A DNA stretch of 64,000 nucleotides from Centropus unirufus. Taxonomy: Eukaryota; Chordata; Aves; Cuculiformes; Centropidae. The notes under the pieces are model-generated. The model was not told the origin of the DNA. It was given only the letters and a program-made list of their open reading frames with translations, and ran no database searches. Where the stretch lies: the NCBI GenBank assembly GCA_013397695.1, contig VYZI01000058.1, forward strand, positions 2,160,743 to 2,224,742. Reading direction: 5' to 3'. Positions 1 through 13,500 of this stretch are shown here, piece by piece. A program made the position numbers and the translations under genes. Position 1 is the stretch's first letter. Each line of letters opens with the position of its first letter.

Positions 1-1332
1 AGGCTTTCAGTATTGATATCAGCTGTCGAATTAAGCGCTATGAACAAAAAGAAACCAACATGCAGTCTTTACTTTTTCCCCTTCTGTTTCAAACTATGTT
101 GCATGTAGTTACAAAGTGAAAGCCAACATACCCTCACATGGACCTAATTTCAGCTTGGGCCCAATGCCAGACAGTGTTTCCCCATTGTTAAAACTCCATC
201 CCATCTTTTCCATACCACACATACGGTCCCATCCTCACCCCATCTTCCAAACATGTGCACCCACACAAGCACACAGAGAAGCAGGCACTCCTACAACATA
301 GAACCAAACCCGTCTCCCATGTTGTCTTAGCGCTCATTGCCTACCCTGGGATAATTAGTAGACAAGTTAGATTTGGTCTAAAATGCAGATTTTTAATATT
401 TGGGAAAATCAAGGCCATATAAAACATACATTTTTAAATCCTGAATGTTGTCTTCCCGATGAACCTTTTTTAATAAAAAAGTCATTTTTCGCAACCTGGA
501 AAATGTTTGTTGGAGGAGCCAATTATTCCATTAAAAAATAAAAGGTTTAAAACGTGTTTAAAATATTAATGTTAGCATTCAAAGTACCATTTTGGCATAA
601 CTTCAGCTACTGATTTAACTACAGCATTTTGGCTTATAGAATCATGCAACAAACATGGATTTCAGGATACAGAGGTATACAGCTTTCAAATGCATACAGA
701 AAAAAGAAACAGGTAACAGAATCATTTAAGCTGCTACATGTATGGACTAGCACCAGGTCACTGTTGAGAGCAATTGTATTCTCTCTTGTCCTCCCTCCAT
801 GAATGCTGCATGAACAACTGCACTCTATTTTTATAAAGTGCAGACGTGTTTGCTTGTGTTAAAGCTAAGGCAAGTAATGGAAAGGAAGGAGAGGAGGTAG
901 ATTGAATTACTGAGCATGAATATTTGTTTTTTCCTCCACCTTTTATCAGTCTCCACAAGCAGAAGCACAAAGTAAACGTTAAATGAAAAATGTATAAAAA
1001 TGTTGATTTTAGTCCACTTGATGTTGGGCTTTTGGTTGCAGAGAATTTTTGCCTTCCTCAGTTTGCAAAACTGCAAAAATGCTGCTAATAGCACAATATG
1101 GGGAACTGAGTGTATATTTTCTAAAGGATTAAAAACGTCCAGTTGGGAATAAAGGTGGTTTCTTCATATATTGATTTTTGTGTCCTTACCCTTCAACAAC
1201 TGACAGAACTTCCAGAAGGCTGCCTGCACATTTACAATCGACATAAAGGTAATAATGTACAAAATTGTGTTCCAGTTAACAATTGTCATGAAGTTTCACT
1301 AGGATTCCTGTTTTCCCTTCAGCAGAGTACAA
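1..1332 (-). other. TMEM182: TMEM182 3' UTR and flank
   Basis: AT-rich sequence after the TMEM182 stop. No canonical AATAAA is seen on the minus strand here. ATTAAA variants occur at 469-474 and 392-397 (minus), so the transcript could end there or beyond the window edge. No coding signal on either strand. Confidence 0.5.
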
Positions 1333-1556
1333 CTAGTCTGAGTGTAAATAAATGGCGCGACCTACCAACAAGAACAACATTCCTGCTAATAAAGCAAAAA
1401 ATACTCCTATAGGAGCCAGCATAAAAGACCAGCCATAACGTACATAAACAGCAAAGTCTGGGCAATCCATTCTTTTCATGTTTGTGTAGTTTTCCAGATC
1501 AGCCATCGCCTGGACCCAGATGACATACATCACAACTACCAGCGAAAACAAGACAC
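1333..1556 (-). CDS. TMEM182: TMEM182 coding exon 5 (last)
   Basis: 224 bases, phase 1 in, acceptor TTCCAG, ending at TAG. Encodes the rest of the third helix (VLFSLVVVMYVIWVQ), a second extracellular loop with NYT, and the fourth helix with the conserved YGWSFMLAP start. The C-terminal tail is very short, as usual for the family. Confidence 0.94.
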
Positions 1557-4500
1557 CTGGAAAAAGAAACACCAGTTTTTAACATCAGAGAGTGAGATAA
1601 ATGCTGGGTGCATTTACTGTAATACTTAGAAATCCATCAGTGCTTGAGGTTCTGTCTACAAGGCACTGTCAGCCACCACTGGATATTTTTTGCCCTTGGT
1701 GTTCTCTAACAAACACTACCTACATCTTGCTTCTGATTTGTACTGAAAGGTATATTCCCACTACAAAAGATATATCTGGGTTTGGTAGGTAGACTGAAAT
1801 AAAGGTGTGTTTAGGGATAAAATTCAGGCAGGTGTTTATTGTTATGAATTCAGGAGGCATGGGAGGGTGAAGGATAGGGTCAAGACAGAACAACCTGGAA
1901 AAAAATATCTACTTTTGTTTACCAGACTCTGATACTTTGTGTTGCAGGTTTTTTTTGGATGGAAAGGGGTGGAAAATTTTTCTATCATACTCGCCTCCCT
2001 ACATTTGTTTCTTTTTCCTTATCAAAAGGTCTTTGTTTGGACCATATTGCCTTCAGAGTATTCGACTCAAATATTTTGCAGACAAATTCAGATGCATTTA
2101 ATTAAAAATCATCCACATTAGGAAAGAAGTTTCTGGTACAGGAACAAAACCCAACAACAATGAAATAATAGCTATGAAGCAGGGTATTAGTATTACCCTC
2201 AGACTGGACACAACAGTTTCCTGGAATTAATCCACCACATAATTCACAACCTTTCCTCGACCACTCCTCTGAACAGCCTTCGGATTGTTTATACATGGAT
2301 AGTAATAGCAGCACATGTCACTACAAACTTTGTTAATCTCTTTGTTTCCATACACCAGAAGGAGATATAAGAAGAAAGTGCTTTCCAAAGTATCAGTTGC
2401 ATTCCTTATATTTCATTTCACTTTAGAGGAATGTGAATACTTGAGAAATGCAAGCCTGAAGCACAGATGCTCCAGCAGAAGATTTGCTGGAAAACTGAGG
2501 GCACAAGTCTGAATTTTTTGCATGCTCCAGCCTGTACCCACTTACTCCCTGAGCTCCAGCTGTCACAGCACAGTTACAACAGCAGGACTATCTATTCCAA
2601 CATTAAAATATTTAGGGGACACAATCCCGTCACATTTTTATCCCAGGATACTTAAGTGTCTCATTAAAACCACAAGTCAGTGTGCACTCCTGAGAATATT
2701 TATTGCTAAACTTGGACTAGAGGTTATAGAGCTGCAGAGTCAAATGTATTTGTGATGACTTCCTCATCCTTCTAAATATTTGCAATGCAGCCTTGAACAA
2801 CTGTGACACTTATGGCCAAACCCACGAATGCACTTTGTAAGCATCCATGGACAAGCATTTTCTTCCAGACCTACTTATCCTGGTAATCTTTCATGGTTAC
2901 CTTTTCCCATCCCCACCTCAAGATGCTGCCTCACCACCTAATTCCCTGCCCTTCCTACTCAGCCAGAAACGACTCTTGTCATCACTCCCTCATTTGCTTC
3001 AGGCAAAATCAGACAGGTTGGTTGCAGCAGTTTAAATTGGTGAACTGGTGACATTCCCATTGGTGTTTTATTATCAAAATGTAATAGCTTTACATTCTGG
3101 GCATCCTGAACATCTGACAGGTGAGAGTTCACAACTCAATGCTTATGAGCCCTACCTTTTGAAGCCAAACAAAAAAATGAGCTGAAGTAGTTAACCTGAG
3201 GCATAATCAAAATGTAACTGAAACTCCCAAAGGATCAGTAATTCTTTATGAGGCTGAAAGAAAGGAGAAAAACTAACTAAAGAAGGACACAAACACATTT
3301 ACTGTCTATGAAATATACTTCCAGGATTACATTCTTTGCTCGGGTTCAAATTCTTAGCAAAGCTTAAAAAAAACCCCCAAAACTCTTCTCAAACAGGTGC
3401 AAGTTCAATTTTGAAAGTATTTTGCTTAAGTAAAACTCAAGTTAGATGGAACTTGGTGCTGCAATTGTTTTAAATATACAACTGATTGAAAAATCAGGGA
3501 GAAGAATCCCTTTGGAGCTAGACATAAAGAATGAAAAAATTAAATTGAAGACTCTCCAAATATAAGTCAAATTGAACAGAAGATTCCTATAACAGAACAG
3601 CTAATGATTACAGATAACATAGAAAACACAGGAAAATTATAACTAAATAGAGGCAGTAATTTTGACATCAAAAGTAAAAGGATTCAGGGCCAAATTTATA
3701 AATGGAGCTATTAAAGAAATGGAGTTTGTTCAGGGTTTCAAAACCTCAATAACAAAAAAATATTATAACCCAAAGATTTGGAAAGATACACTGATAAAAC
3801 GGCAAAATTCATATGAGCATTGGAATTCACCTCATCAGACATCTGTGCCTGTACATTCTCAAATGTCTGTAGTCTCCTATTTATTCTCTACATCTGGGCA
3901 AGCTTAGTCCAAAACGATAATAATCACAAAAAGTACTGATGTTTATTCCCTTACAGTAGCAGCAGGTAAGTGTAACCAGGCCTTATATATCTCGAGTGCT
4001 TTTGACTTCTGTCTCCCTGGGCACACACAAAGTTACATAGCTCAGTTAGTCAGAAGCATCTTCCATTAAGCTAAGACTTCATCAGAAGAGCTTTACTCTC
4101 GAAATGGGCACCCCTCGCTCTTTGGACAGTCTGAAGCAGCACCTTCTAGGTGATTAAACTAGAGACAACTCCATGTAGGTGTAAAATTGCAAGCCAGTGC
4201 TGCCAGTGGTAAAACAACTTCAGGGATGCTAAAATCCATTGGGTGATTTCACATCAAGCTGTTAACACCTGTGTGTGGCAAATTGTTGGGTATGGAAATT
4301 TGCTGAAATGTATGTCAAGCAGAGATAAATGTCCTTTAAAAGAGAAGGAAAAGAAAGGGAGAATATGTAAACCTTCTGAGTTAATTAAGGCACTAAAGAA
4401 GTATTTAAAGGTTCTCACTATCTGCTAATGGAGGCTAATTAGTAGGTATATTGCTCAGTGTGTTCAAGAAATGTTTTGTACAGTAGAATCAGGCTAAGTA

Positions 4501-7500
4501 GAAACTAACCTTGTCCTTTCGTCTCCAACAGCATTTCATTCACTAGTGCTCCTTTTCTCTAATTTTCATATAGTTATGATTTCATGGGACTTAAGCCCTT
4601 TCACAGGATGTTACTGAGGATCCTGTCTGTTACAAATGGCAACAGAAATAAAGGAAAACAGAAACATTTCTTAATAGACCCTGTTTTGTCTATTTGGTCT
4701 TGTTTCCTAAGACAGAGTACATTAGAAGTGGTGAGAGCAGGGAAGCAGGTCTTGTACTTCTACAATCGCTAATGCATCTATTTAAAATGCTTGATGTTTA
4801 GGGCCAAAGACCTAAAAAAGATAGGTCCTTCCTATCCATTAAGAACTTCAGGTTGTGCTTAAATTCAAGCACGTGTGCAAGTCTCTTTGACTGAAAGGTT
4901 TTTCCTCTTGGCAGCCACCCTGATCGTATCAAAATACTTGATTCAGAGGCAAGCTATGAACTTAATGAATAGTTACTAGAGCTCAATTATTTATCTGTTT
5001 GTTAGATTCCAAAAGAATACTGTTTATTTTTCAGATTATATGGATTCATGTCTATGTGTCTTATTTTAACAAAGTGAAGGGATCTTAAAGCTTCAAGAAA
5101 GGTTTGAAGAGAAAGCAGTATCAAGGAGAAAGTACAAAAAAATTGTTCAGTAGACTGTGTAGCATGTAAAATTCAGATACACAAAATGTGTAAAGTATTT
5201 TTTACAGGCCACAATATATCAGTTTGGACTATGCATTATGAGCTGTAATAGTCATGTCAAACAACAGTCAGCACTTTATATGGTTTTTACAAATACAGCA
5301 TAAAAGCTGGCTTTATCTCCACTTTGTAAAAAGAAAAAAAAGACACAAAACCAAATAACTTGATATTCAGAGGTTCTAAGCATCCAAACATTGCTCTTGA
5401 CTCTGGGTTTCAAAAGAGTCTTGCTCCTCAAAGCCAAGGCAATTTCCTTCACACGTAACACATACCACAACAAAGTTGCTAATAAATACAAGTCTTCTGC
5501 CCCTCCATCTTTCTACTCTGTGTGTAAATCTACACAATTTCTGCAACATCCTGTCTTCGTTATTTATACAAGTCAGTGAAGCACTATTCACTTAAAAAAA
5601 AAGGAAAGGCGTTGAACCGATGGCAATACAAAATCTTACCAAGCTATCATCTATCTTGGTTTCCTCAAGTGTTTTAAGCTGGCTCACAACACTACAAAAT
5701 CTCAGTTCCTTCATTTATAGATAGTGTTTTCAAAGAAAAATAATATACAGCAAAACGTTTCAGATTAGCTATTTCTTAACCTCACCCCAAATCGTGAGAC
5801 TTGGACTTGATTCTGAAGAATCTAGTACAGTCACTGGAATACTAGTAACTCAGAACCATTGGCAGAGCCCATGTGAAACTGAAGAGGGGTCAGAATCAAA
5901 CTCTTTAACCACTGAAGAGTATTTCTTAGATAAATTTAAGCTTCTTATGGAAGACAATGAGGAGTATTCCTCTATTCATATAACTACACTTCTGCTGTTC
6001 CATTCCACTTCTGTACCCATAAATTTGCCTCACTAGCTTGTCTCTTTCCTTCAGAATATTAGTCGTGCCAGTAAGAGTTGAGAAAGCATCCATTATAGGT
6101 GTAATAGGAATGCCTGTTCATTATGGAGGAAAATATACTAAAATGAATATATATTTATTCTGGAAAATCTATTCCTGCAGTCTTGCACTGACTATTTTGA
6201 ATGTTATGAACTCTCATAGCTAAGCTCCAAGGAAAAACTACTGAGAATGAAAAAAATTTCCACAATTTCATGAAGCAAATATTTTATGAACCCTGCATGC
6301 TATGATGTATTTCAGCACTTAGACCTTTTGCATAGTGTACGAGTGTCCGTTTGCTCTTGCCTTTTAATGAATATAAAATAAAAGAGCAGTTGCATGAATC
6401 AGGAATGATTGGGGAAATTACTCCTAGAACATGAAATATGTCTGAGAGAGATTAAGACAAATAAGTACTTCCCTCCTCCTTTTTCTTTTCCATTTTGCAT
6501 TTTTTTTAAGAACACACATGTTTGATACACAGCTCTGTGCAGTGTGATAAGACATGGACTTCTGTGAGGTCACTCTTTTCTGTCTTTTTGCATTTATCCT
6601 TTTGAATTTCTTTCAAACAAATACTTGTGCATATTGCAGAGGGAAAGAACACAAAACCTTTAGAAATGTCTGTGAATGTCTGCTGGCCTTTAGTACTTAT
6701 TCTTCCCACGTAGAAATGCCTTTCACTTGTCAATGGTGAATGGTTGTTTATGTCATGAATCTTTCACTATGCAGACACAAAGACAACAGGTGCTGGAAAG
6801 AATGATGTGAGCTTTTTACTTGTGCCTAGAAGTTTAGAACTCCTTATCTCACTTGAGGAAAATATGTTGTGTGTGTGTATTTTCTATTTTTTCAATTGCA
6901 TTTTTCTGTGCTTCATCACAGATTCTACTACCTACTTCGACCCCTTGTGACCTTTATTTCAAAAGTGTGGTTGACATTCCACTCTGAACTTCATGCAGAT
7001 GAACCCACTTAAGTTATGGAAGTTGGCATATAGATCTGAAGACACATTTTTTCCCTCATCTATGAACTGGAATTAAAATATCGGCTTTTTTTTTCACTCT
7101 TTTGGCAGGAAGCAGAATTCATGCTTATACTTCAAATCTCAGTTCCTCACAAGGGTGTGATTATCTAATGCTCTGCGCAAGTCCTAGGGGCTTGCTTGTT
7201 TCACATCAGAACGAGAGGACAGTTTTGATCACCATCCAGGCAGAAACAAGCCCAAGGTAATTATCAAATTTATCAAAGATTGCACTATGTGATTATTTTA
7301 TGGCAGTTTTCCCTTCCTTTCCTATGATCTTTGAAGCAACTATAAGGCTTCTTATTGTTTGCACCACTGTAGTCGCTATTGGTCCATCCTCTGATACACT
7401 AGGTACTGAGGTGAGGCTGCAAAGACAGCACTCAAGCCACTGACTGTGGTATCACTGAATTGATAATGCACATGTTCCCCAAAGATGTATTCTCTTCAGT

Positions 7501-10500
7501 TTCATCTGAAGCCTCAGGCAGTTAATATGGTTAGATAGCTTCATAGGGGAAGCTACTAGTCAGTAAGCTTCCACCAATATTAATGACTGTGTGTGCCTCT
7601 CCATTTGTGGTAGTTCAGCTGCACTACTCAAGAGAAGCAGCAGCCTTTCTTAAAGACTAGGGAGAATAAAATGCAAGTGCATGATGCTGCCACAGATCAT
7701 ACATCAGAATTGTTTTGTATGTAGGTTTTCTGCTATTCTACGCACCAGATATGCAACACTATGGAGAGGCTTCTGAGGCACCTTTGGCCCCTGGAGAACC
7801 TATGGAGTTAATCCACACGGGCACCAGTGATTCAGGCAGAGAAACCTGGAGTCCTTGACTGGATAATTACAGGACTTTGATGGCGAGAGGTAAGGGCATG
7901 GGGGCCTAGGTGATAATGTTTTCAAACCTGCTGCCCTAAGGATAAAAACTGTACAAAAGTTGGCATAAACTCTGCAACAGCTCCTAGCTTTGTGGTTAAT
8001 AAGATGAGCAGGGCTTTAGCTCCTGTGACCACAGGGCCCTCTTTGAGATAAGAGGACTTCTGGTGAGAGGCAAGGTCTCTTGCCAATCCATCAGGTAAGG
8101 TGGGGAATGAGCAAAAGGCTAAGTAACCTCATGAGAAGAGATGCAACCATGGACCATTGGCAAATGGACATCAAAGCCTCCATATAAGCAGGAGGAAGAG
8201 AACAGAGAGCACATGCAGGGGACAGAGCAATGAGGGAGTCTTGTTCACTTACACTGAGAAAACAGCAAACTGAAAGTACATCTTAAATGCATGAATTAGT
8301 TAATTCAGTGATGGAATGACACAAGAATTCAAGTTCATCTTGTCACTGGAGGATGCCACCTGCAGGCATGGTGTTGCTTCGCACCTCTGCACATCACTTC
8401 CTGGTGCCTTTCAAGTGCCCTTTTCCTCTCTAACAGTCTCTGCTGCTTTCTAGTGACAGCTGAGGATTTTTACAGTTACAAATGCAGACAAAAAGCATGA
8501 CTCGTATGGGCCCTTACCCTGCAAATCAGTGACAAAAGCATTGAAATATCTTAGGATTTCTATCAGACTCTGAATATTTTTCTGTCTTTTAAAAGTGTGG
8601 AGGAGCAATTTTCAAGGGACCAAATGTAAGTATGCAGGAGTTTTATCAGCAAAAAAATATTATTAAATACTTCACACACTTCACTGAGGGTCCCTTAAAA
8701 GGCAATAATGATTGCTAGCTGCGTATGAAGAGTTGCGAGGTAAAGCAGGAAGGCAAGGTCAAAAGGTCCATAACAGAAACAGAGGATAGGCCTTCTGGTT
8801 CTGCCACGAGTGGCTCTACCCTGTAACACAATGCTGCTTTCACAGGTCTGCCTCTCACCAGTTCTTCTTTATACAAAGAACCCTCATTGAGCACGTAGTG
8901 TCTTTTACATCACACACAACTGTATCTTACACACCAGTGTGACGTCTTCCCAGTCTTTTCAAGGTTAACAGGAGAGTGTTCCAGAGAGATACCCATATCA
9001 GCTGAATCCTGGGACAGTGCATCCTCCGTAGTACATGTGGGTTGTGAGGATGGACGGAATTCGCTCATTTGTTACCTTTCATTCACAGAGGTTTAGAGCT
9101 CCCACTTACTACTATGTGACAACTATTTTATGCACTCTGGTCATATCCAAAACATTTCTTCTATACTGGTCATGCAAATGTGCTTTTTCTTCCAACTTCT
9201 TTTGACCCACCATAATAAGTTTCCACTTTTGTGCAAACTGATTAAACAAACTCCCTCATTAGCTAAAGCCCTTGAGAATCCTACAAGAGAGCATCCCTAA
9301 ATATGCATTCTTCTTCCCGCTGAAAAAGTAGACTGCAATTACAGTGTAATTCCATTATTTGTCCAGGATTTTGATTATGTTATCCAAAAGTAGCTTTTAG
9401 AATAGTTTTAGGGCTAAATAACTGAATTGTCCCCATGGCAGGCATTCCACTAGCCAAAGGGTAGAAGCATATGCTTTTTCTTTCTTTTAATCATCCCTAA
9501 TACACTTTTCAGTCAAGGAAAATGGAAGATACATCTCATACTTTCTATTATTTAATTGACTGAGCAAACAGTATACCCACCAGCAAGGATGAAAAAGCCT
9601 CCTCCTGCTTTGTACAGAATGTGGCTTGCAAAAGGAGCTGCACAGATGATGGTGAAACTAGCCATCACAGCAGTGAGGACTCCCAGGAGCATAAGAACTG
9701 TCCAGAAACCTCGATAAACTGGAGAAGGGAAGAATGAAAAAAAAGAATACAACACTTTTTAGAACTTAAACAAGTGACATATTTGGCTGACAAAGATTTT
9801 TCTTCTGCTCTTGTCTTTTCACCTGCCTTATTAAGCAATTAAATATTCATTCTATTGTGCATATATGTTATATATCATGTAAAACAAATTAGGTTTGAAT
9901 GCCCATCCTTATCTGATGGTCATGGAAAACAGTTTGTAAGTTACCATGAATTCAGTCTGTCTGCTTAATATTTAGCAGTGACTTGTAAGATAACAACTTG
10001 CCCAAATTTATGCTCTTTAGAAAATGGTACAAAAAGGCTGTAGCTGTGATTCTTCGGGATAAACACTAGGACTGACAGACTAATAGGACTGCAACATCTT
10101 GACATTCTTAGTGCTCAGACCATATCACCAATAGCAATCTAAATTCTCTGCAATTTACAACCGGATAATTCTCCTTACATACAATTATATTCAAAAGATG
10201 GAAAGCTAAAGCAGGAAAGAGGAGAAACAAAAAAATATGTAACCGGGGTTTCTGAAAAACAGTTAAGTATTTTAAACCAGACTATTTCTGCTCTAAAGCT
10301 CTTTGTATTTTATCAAACTTAAAATGTGATGTTTCAGAAGCCTATGTTAGACAGTGCCAAACAGTGCTGAATTAATGGATGCAGCTGGTGATAAATGAGC
10401 CGGGAGTTTTGTGACATACTCTGGCCAAAAGAGTCTTTCTAACAATTATTTTTTAGCTGGTTAATTGCACATCTATTTAACAAAGTCATCATTTTACAAA

Positions 10501-13500
10501 TGCTACAAAAGTGACATAAATTTTCTCCCATGAATTTAAAAATTGGTACATTAACACAACCCATTAGTAAAATTATGAGTTGCAAAGATTTCCATCATCA
10601 GATCTGAAAATCTTGAAGCACTGACAATTCAGTCAGTGAAAAACATTTCCACCCAACTGAGGGAAAGCATATAAGCCAGCTGGCAAGCCAGGAAAAGTGA
10701 ATCACAAAAGAAACTGCCACTTACCATTTGACAGCACCTACTTACTATTATGGCATAACACAACTAAGCAACTATTACACTAGTTAATATCCTGAAAATT
10801 TAAAACTCATGCAACCAGCTATTCCAGAATAATTTGGGTTTGCTCCTCTCTGAAATCTTTTTTTAATCTAAGCAAACATTCAGAGACATAATTTTCCATC
10901 ACATGGATCAGCAGATTTAGGCATAGGAAGGATCAACGTGTATGAGAGTAACTGGCAGAAGGGTTAAAATTATATTTTGTTTCATATGCAATAAGGCTTC
11001 TTGCCATATATTAAAAACCAACAACAAGGAAATAGTAGGTAAGAAATAAGGCTGTGGTTCAGAAAAGCAGCTGTTTGTGTGTTCTGCTTTAAGTACTCAC
11101 ATCCTAAGGGATTTAGGCACCTTTTTAAAGGTAAACACAGAGTTAAATGATTCACTTAATGCAAATGGGCAGTGAATGGAGACCTAGAAAGGTAAATCTC
11201 TAAGTCCTTCAGTCTTGGGTCTCTAAAGCAATTTCATATAATTTCACTCATGGGGCTACTTTGCTAAGCTTCATCGCAGTCCCCAAGTCCATGGGACATT
11301 ACTTCCTCATTTAAAACCTAATACTGCTAAATCAGTCTATAACCACCCAGCTCTTATGCATAGATGGCCCAAGTTACTTCAAAGTCATGCTACATAATAG
11401 GACACATTGGCCAAAACGGACCTTGAAAAAGCTTTGTTCATATCATTATGGTCAGTCACCTAAGTCATACAGCAATGTTTCTATTTTCTGAATGGCTGAG
11501 GGAACAAGCTTCTCCAGCGTTACAGTATTAGTATATGGTTTCATTATCTACTTTTTATACAGGAAGATTTGAAGTCTGCTTTTAGTGAGATTTTATCAGA
11601 AAAGCTTGATTTGTTCAAATATTCCTGGAAAATGAACACAAAAGGAGTACAAATGCAACTGATGATTTTTTTTAAAATCTCTTGGTAACTATACAAGAGA
11701 AAAGCTGTTTCTCTTCCCCAACAGCATAGCTATTTTCTGCATTGTATATGAACTACTGATTTAAACTGTCACCAAAAATAAGATTCCATTCTATTTCTCT
11801 AGAAATTATTATTTATTCTAGAGACTCATAGATAAATCCTGATTATCTTGATACATGTTTATCCAGCAAAGCCTGTCATGAAACATCAATTTGAAAATAC
11901 AGTAGAGTTGACAGGTAAAAAGTCTGCAATGGCCCCAAAACATTTACCTTTCAAGAAAAAGACTATCCCCTTTACTCTGCAAGACAGTAAATCATTAAGG
12001 TCATTTGTGGCAAATATCTGAGGAAATATCCTAAGAGCATTTAGGCTTTTTATTTAGTAAGGGAGTTTAAAAGCAACCATTTTTCTGCAAAAAAGGCTTG
12101 ACTTATTTCATATTCAGAGCTTTTTTTTTGCTCAGACCACATTTCCCATCTTCTCTGCCTAAATGGGTAAGATCGGTTCCTGCAGAGCTAATCATTCAAA
12201 ATTACAATGCAGCCCCACTTCTGTCATTTAGCTGTATCTGTCATTGAAAGATGAACACAAAAAAAAAGTTGGTTGAAATTAAAACTTCCGAAGAATGAGC
12301 TCAACCTTTAAGTTTAAGATGTTGCTTCTCTGGGAATGAGGTGATCCATGACAGAAAAAATAAACAATAGAAGATGCTGCTTTGAATTATGTTTCTTTAT
12401 AACCTACAAAAAAGGATCCAAGCAGCCTGTTTCAAGAAATCATGGTTGAGTGCACTAATCCGAGGTGCTAAGACAAGTTTGCACCATTTCAAGTCTCACT
12501 AAGGCAATTTGTAAGATAGCCCAAGTTCTGGCCCAGAGGGCAATGAGTATCCTTTCCCCCTGCAAGGCACTTCACAGATATGTTTGAGTTAGCTACCTCA
12601 AGTATATGCATTACTCCAAGTATTCCCTACACTGGAAGAAATAAACCATATGTGCTGCCACAAAGTTTGAGGTAAACTTCTCTGTAGCATCAGATACCAT
12701 TGGCCTCTGTTGCAGGACTGCTAAACAGAAGGTTCAGTTGTCTTGGTAAGCTGTCCCTTCACTGGGACATTTTCCTTGGCAAGGACAGGCAAGTCTATAA
12801 ATAAAATAGTACATAGGGGAAAGCAGGGGTACACATGGTAGGCTGGTCTTAGAGCTCTGTACTGTTCAGCCCATATATTGTGGGAATATTATAGTGGCAC
12901 TTGCTGTGTAGGAGCTATGCACATCTCAAAAGCTCTGTAATGGGTTACTGAGGAGCAAGTTAGCTACTGACATAGTGCAACAACCATCAGCAACTGCACA
13001 TGCTAACACCAACCTCACCAACCACATATTTTATTGTCCTTGCCAACTTCGAGTGTTTTAAAAATCTCAGCCATCAGCCCATACATTTTCTCTGGCCTAT
13101 GAAAAATCAACAACGAGTTATTAAGCACTAAAATCTGGTAATGCTGCATAACCATTACCAGGGATAGGCAAAATGACTTGGAAAAATTTCCTTGAAATTT
13201 CGCCTGTAAGCTCACATCCTAAAGTCAACACTTCCTGTGGTTTGAGTGTGAATTGTTTCTTGAACATGTCTTTTTTACCTATTTATTTAATGTAAGAGAT
13301 ATAAAATGCTTTTGAAAAGAGATATCAAAATGCCACACACAATATAAACCACAATGAAAGGTTAAGTGCCTGAACTCCTCTGAATCTTCTCTGCAGATAA
13401 ACAACTGCAAATGAGACCTCACAATAGCAGCAGCACAGTAGACCCAGCAACACAGTGATCCTTTCAAAACTGCTCTGTTTCACTCAATATCCTTTAGCAT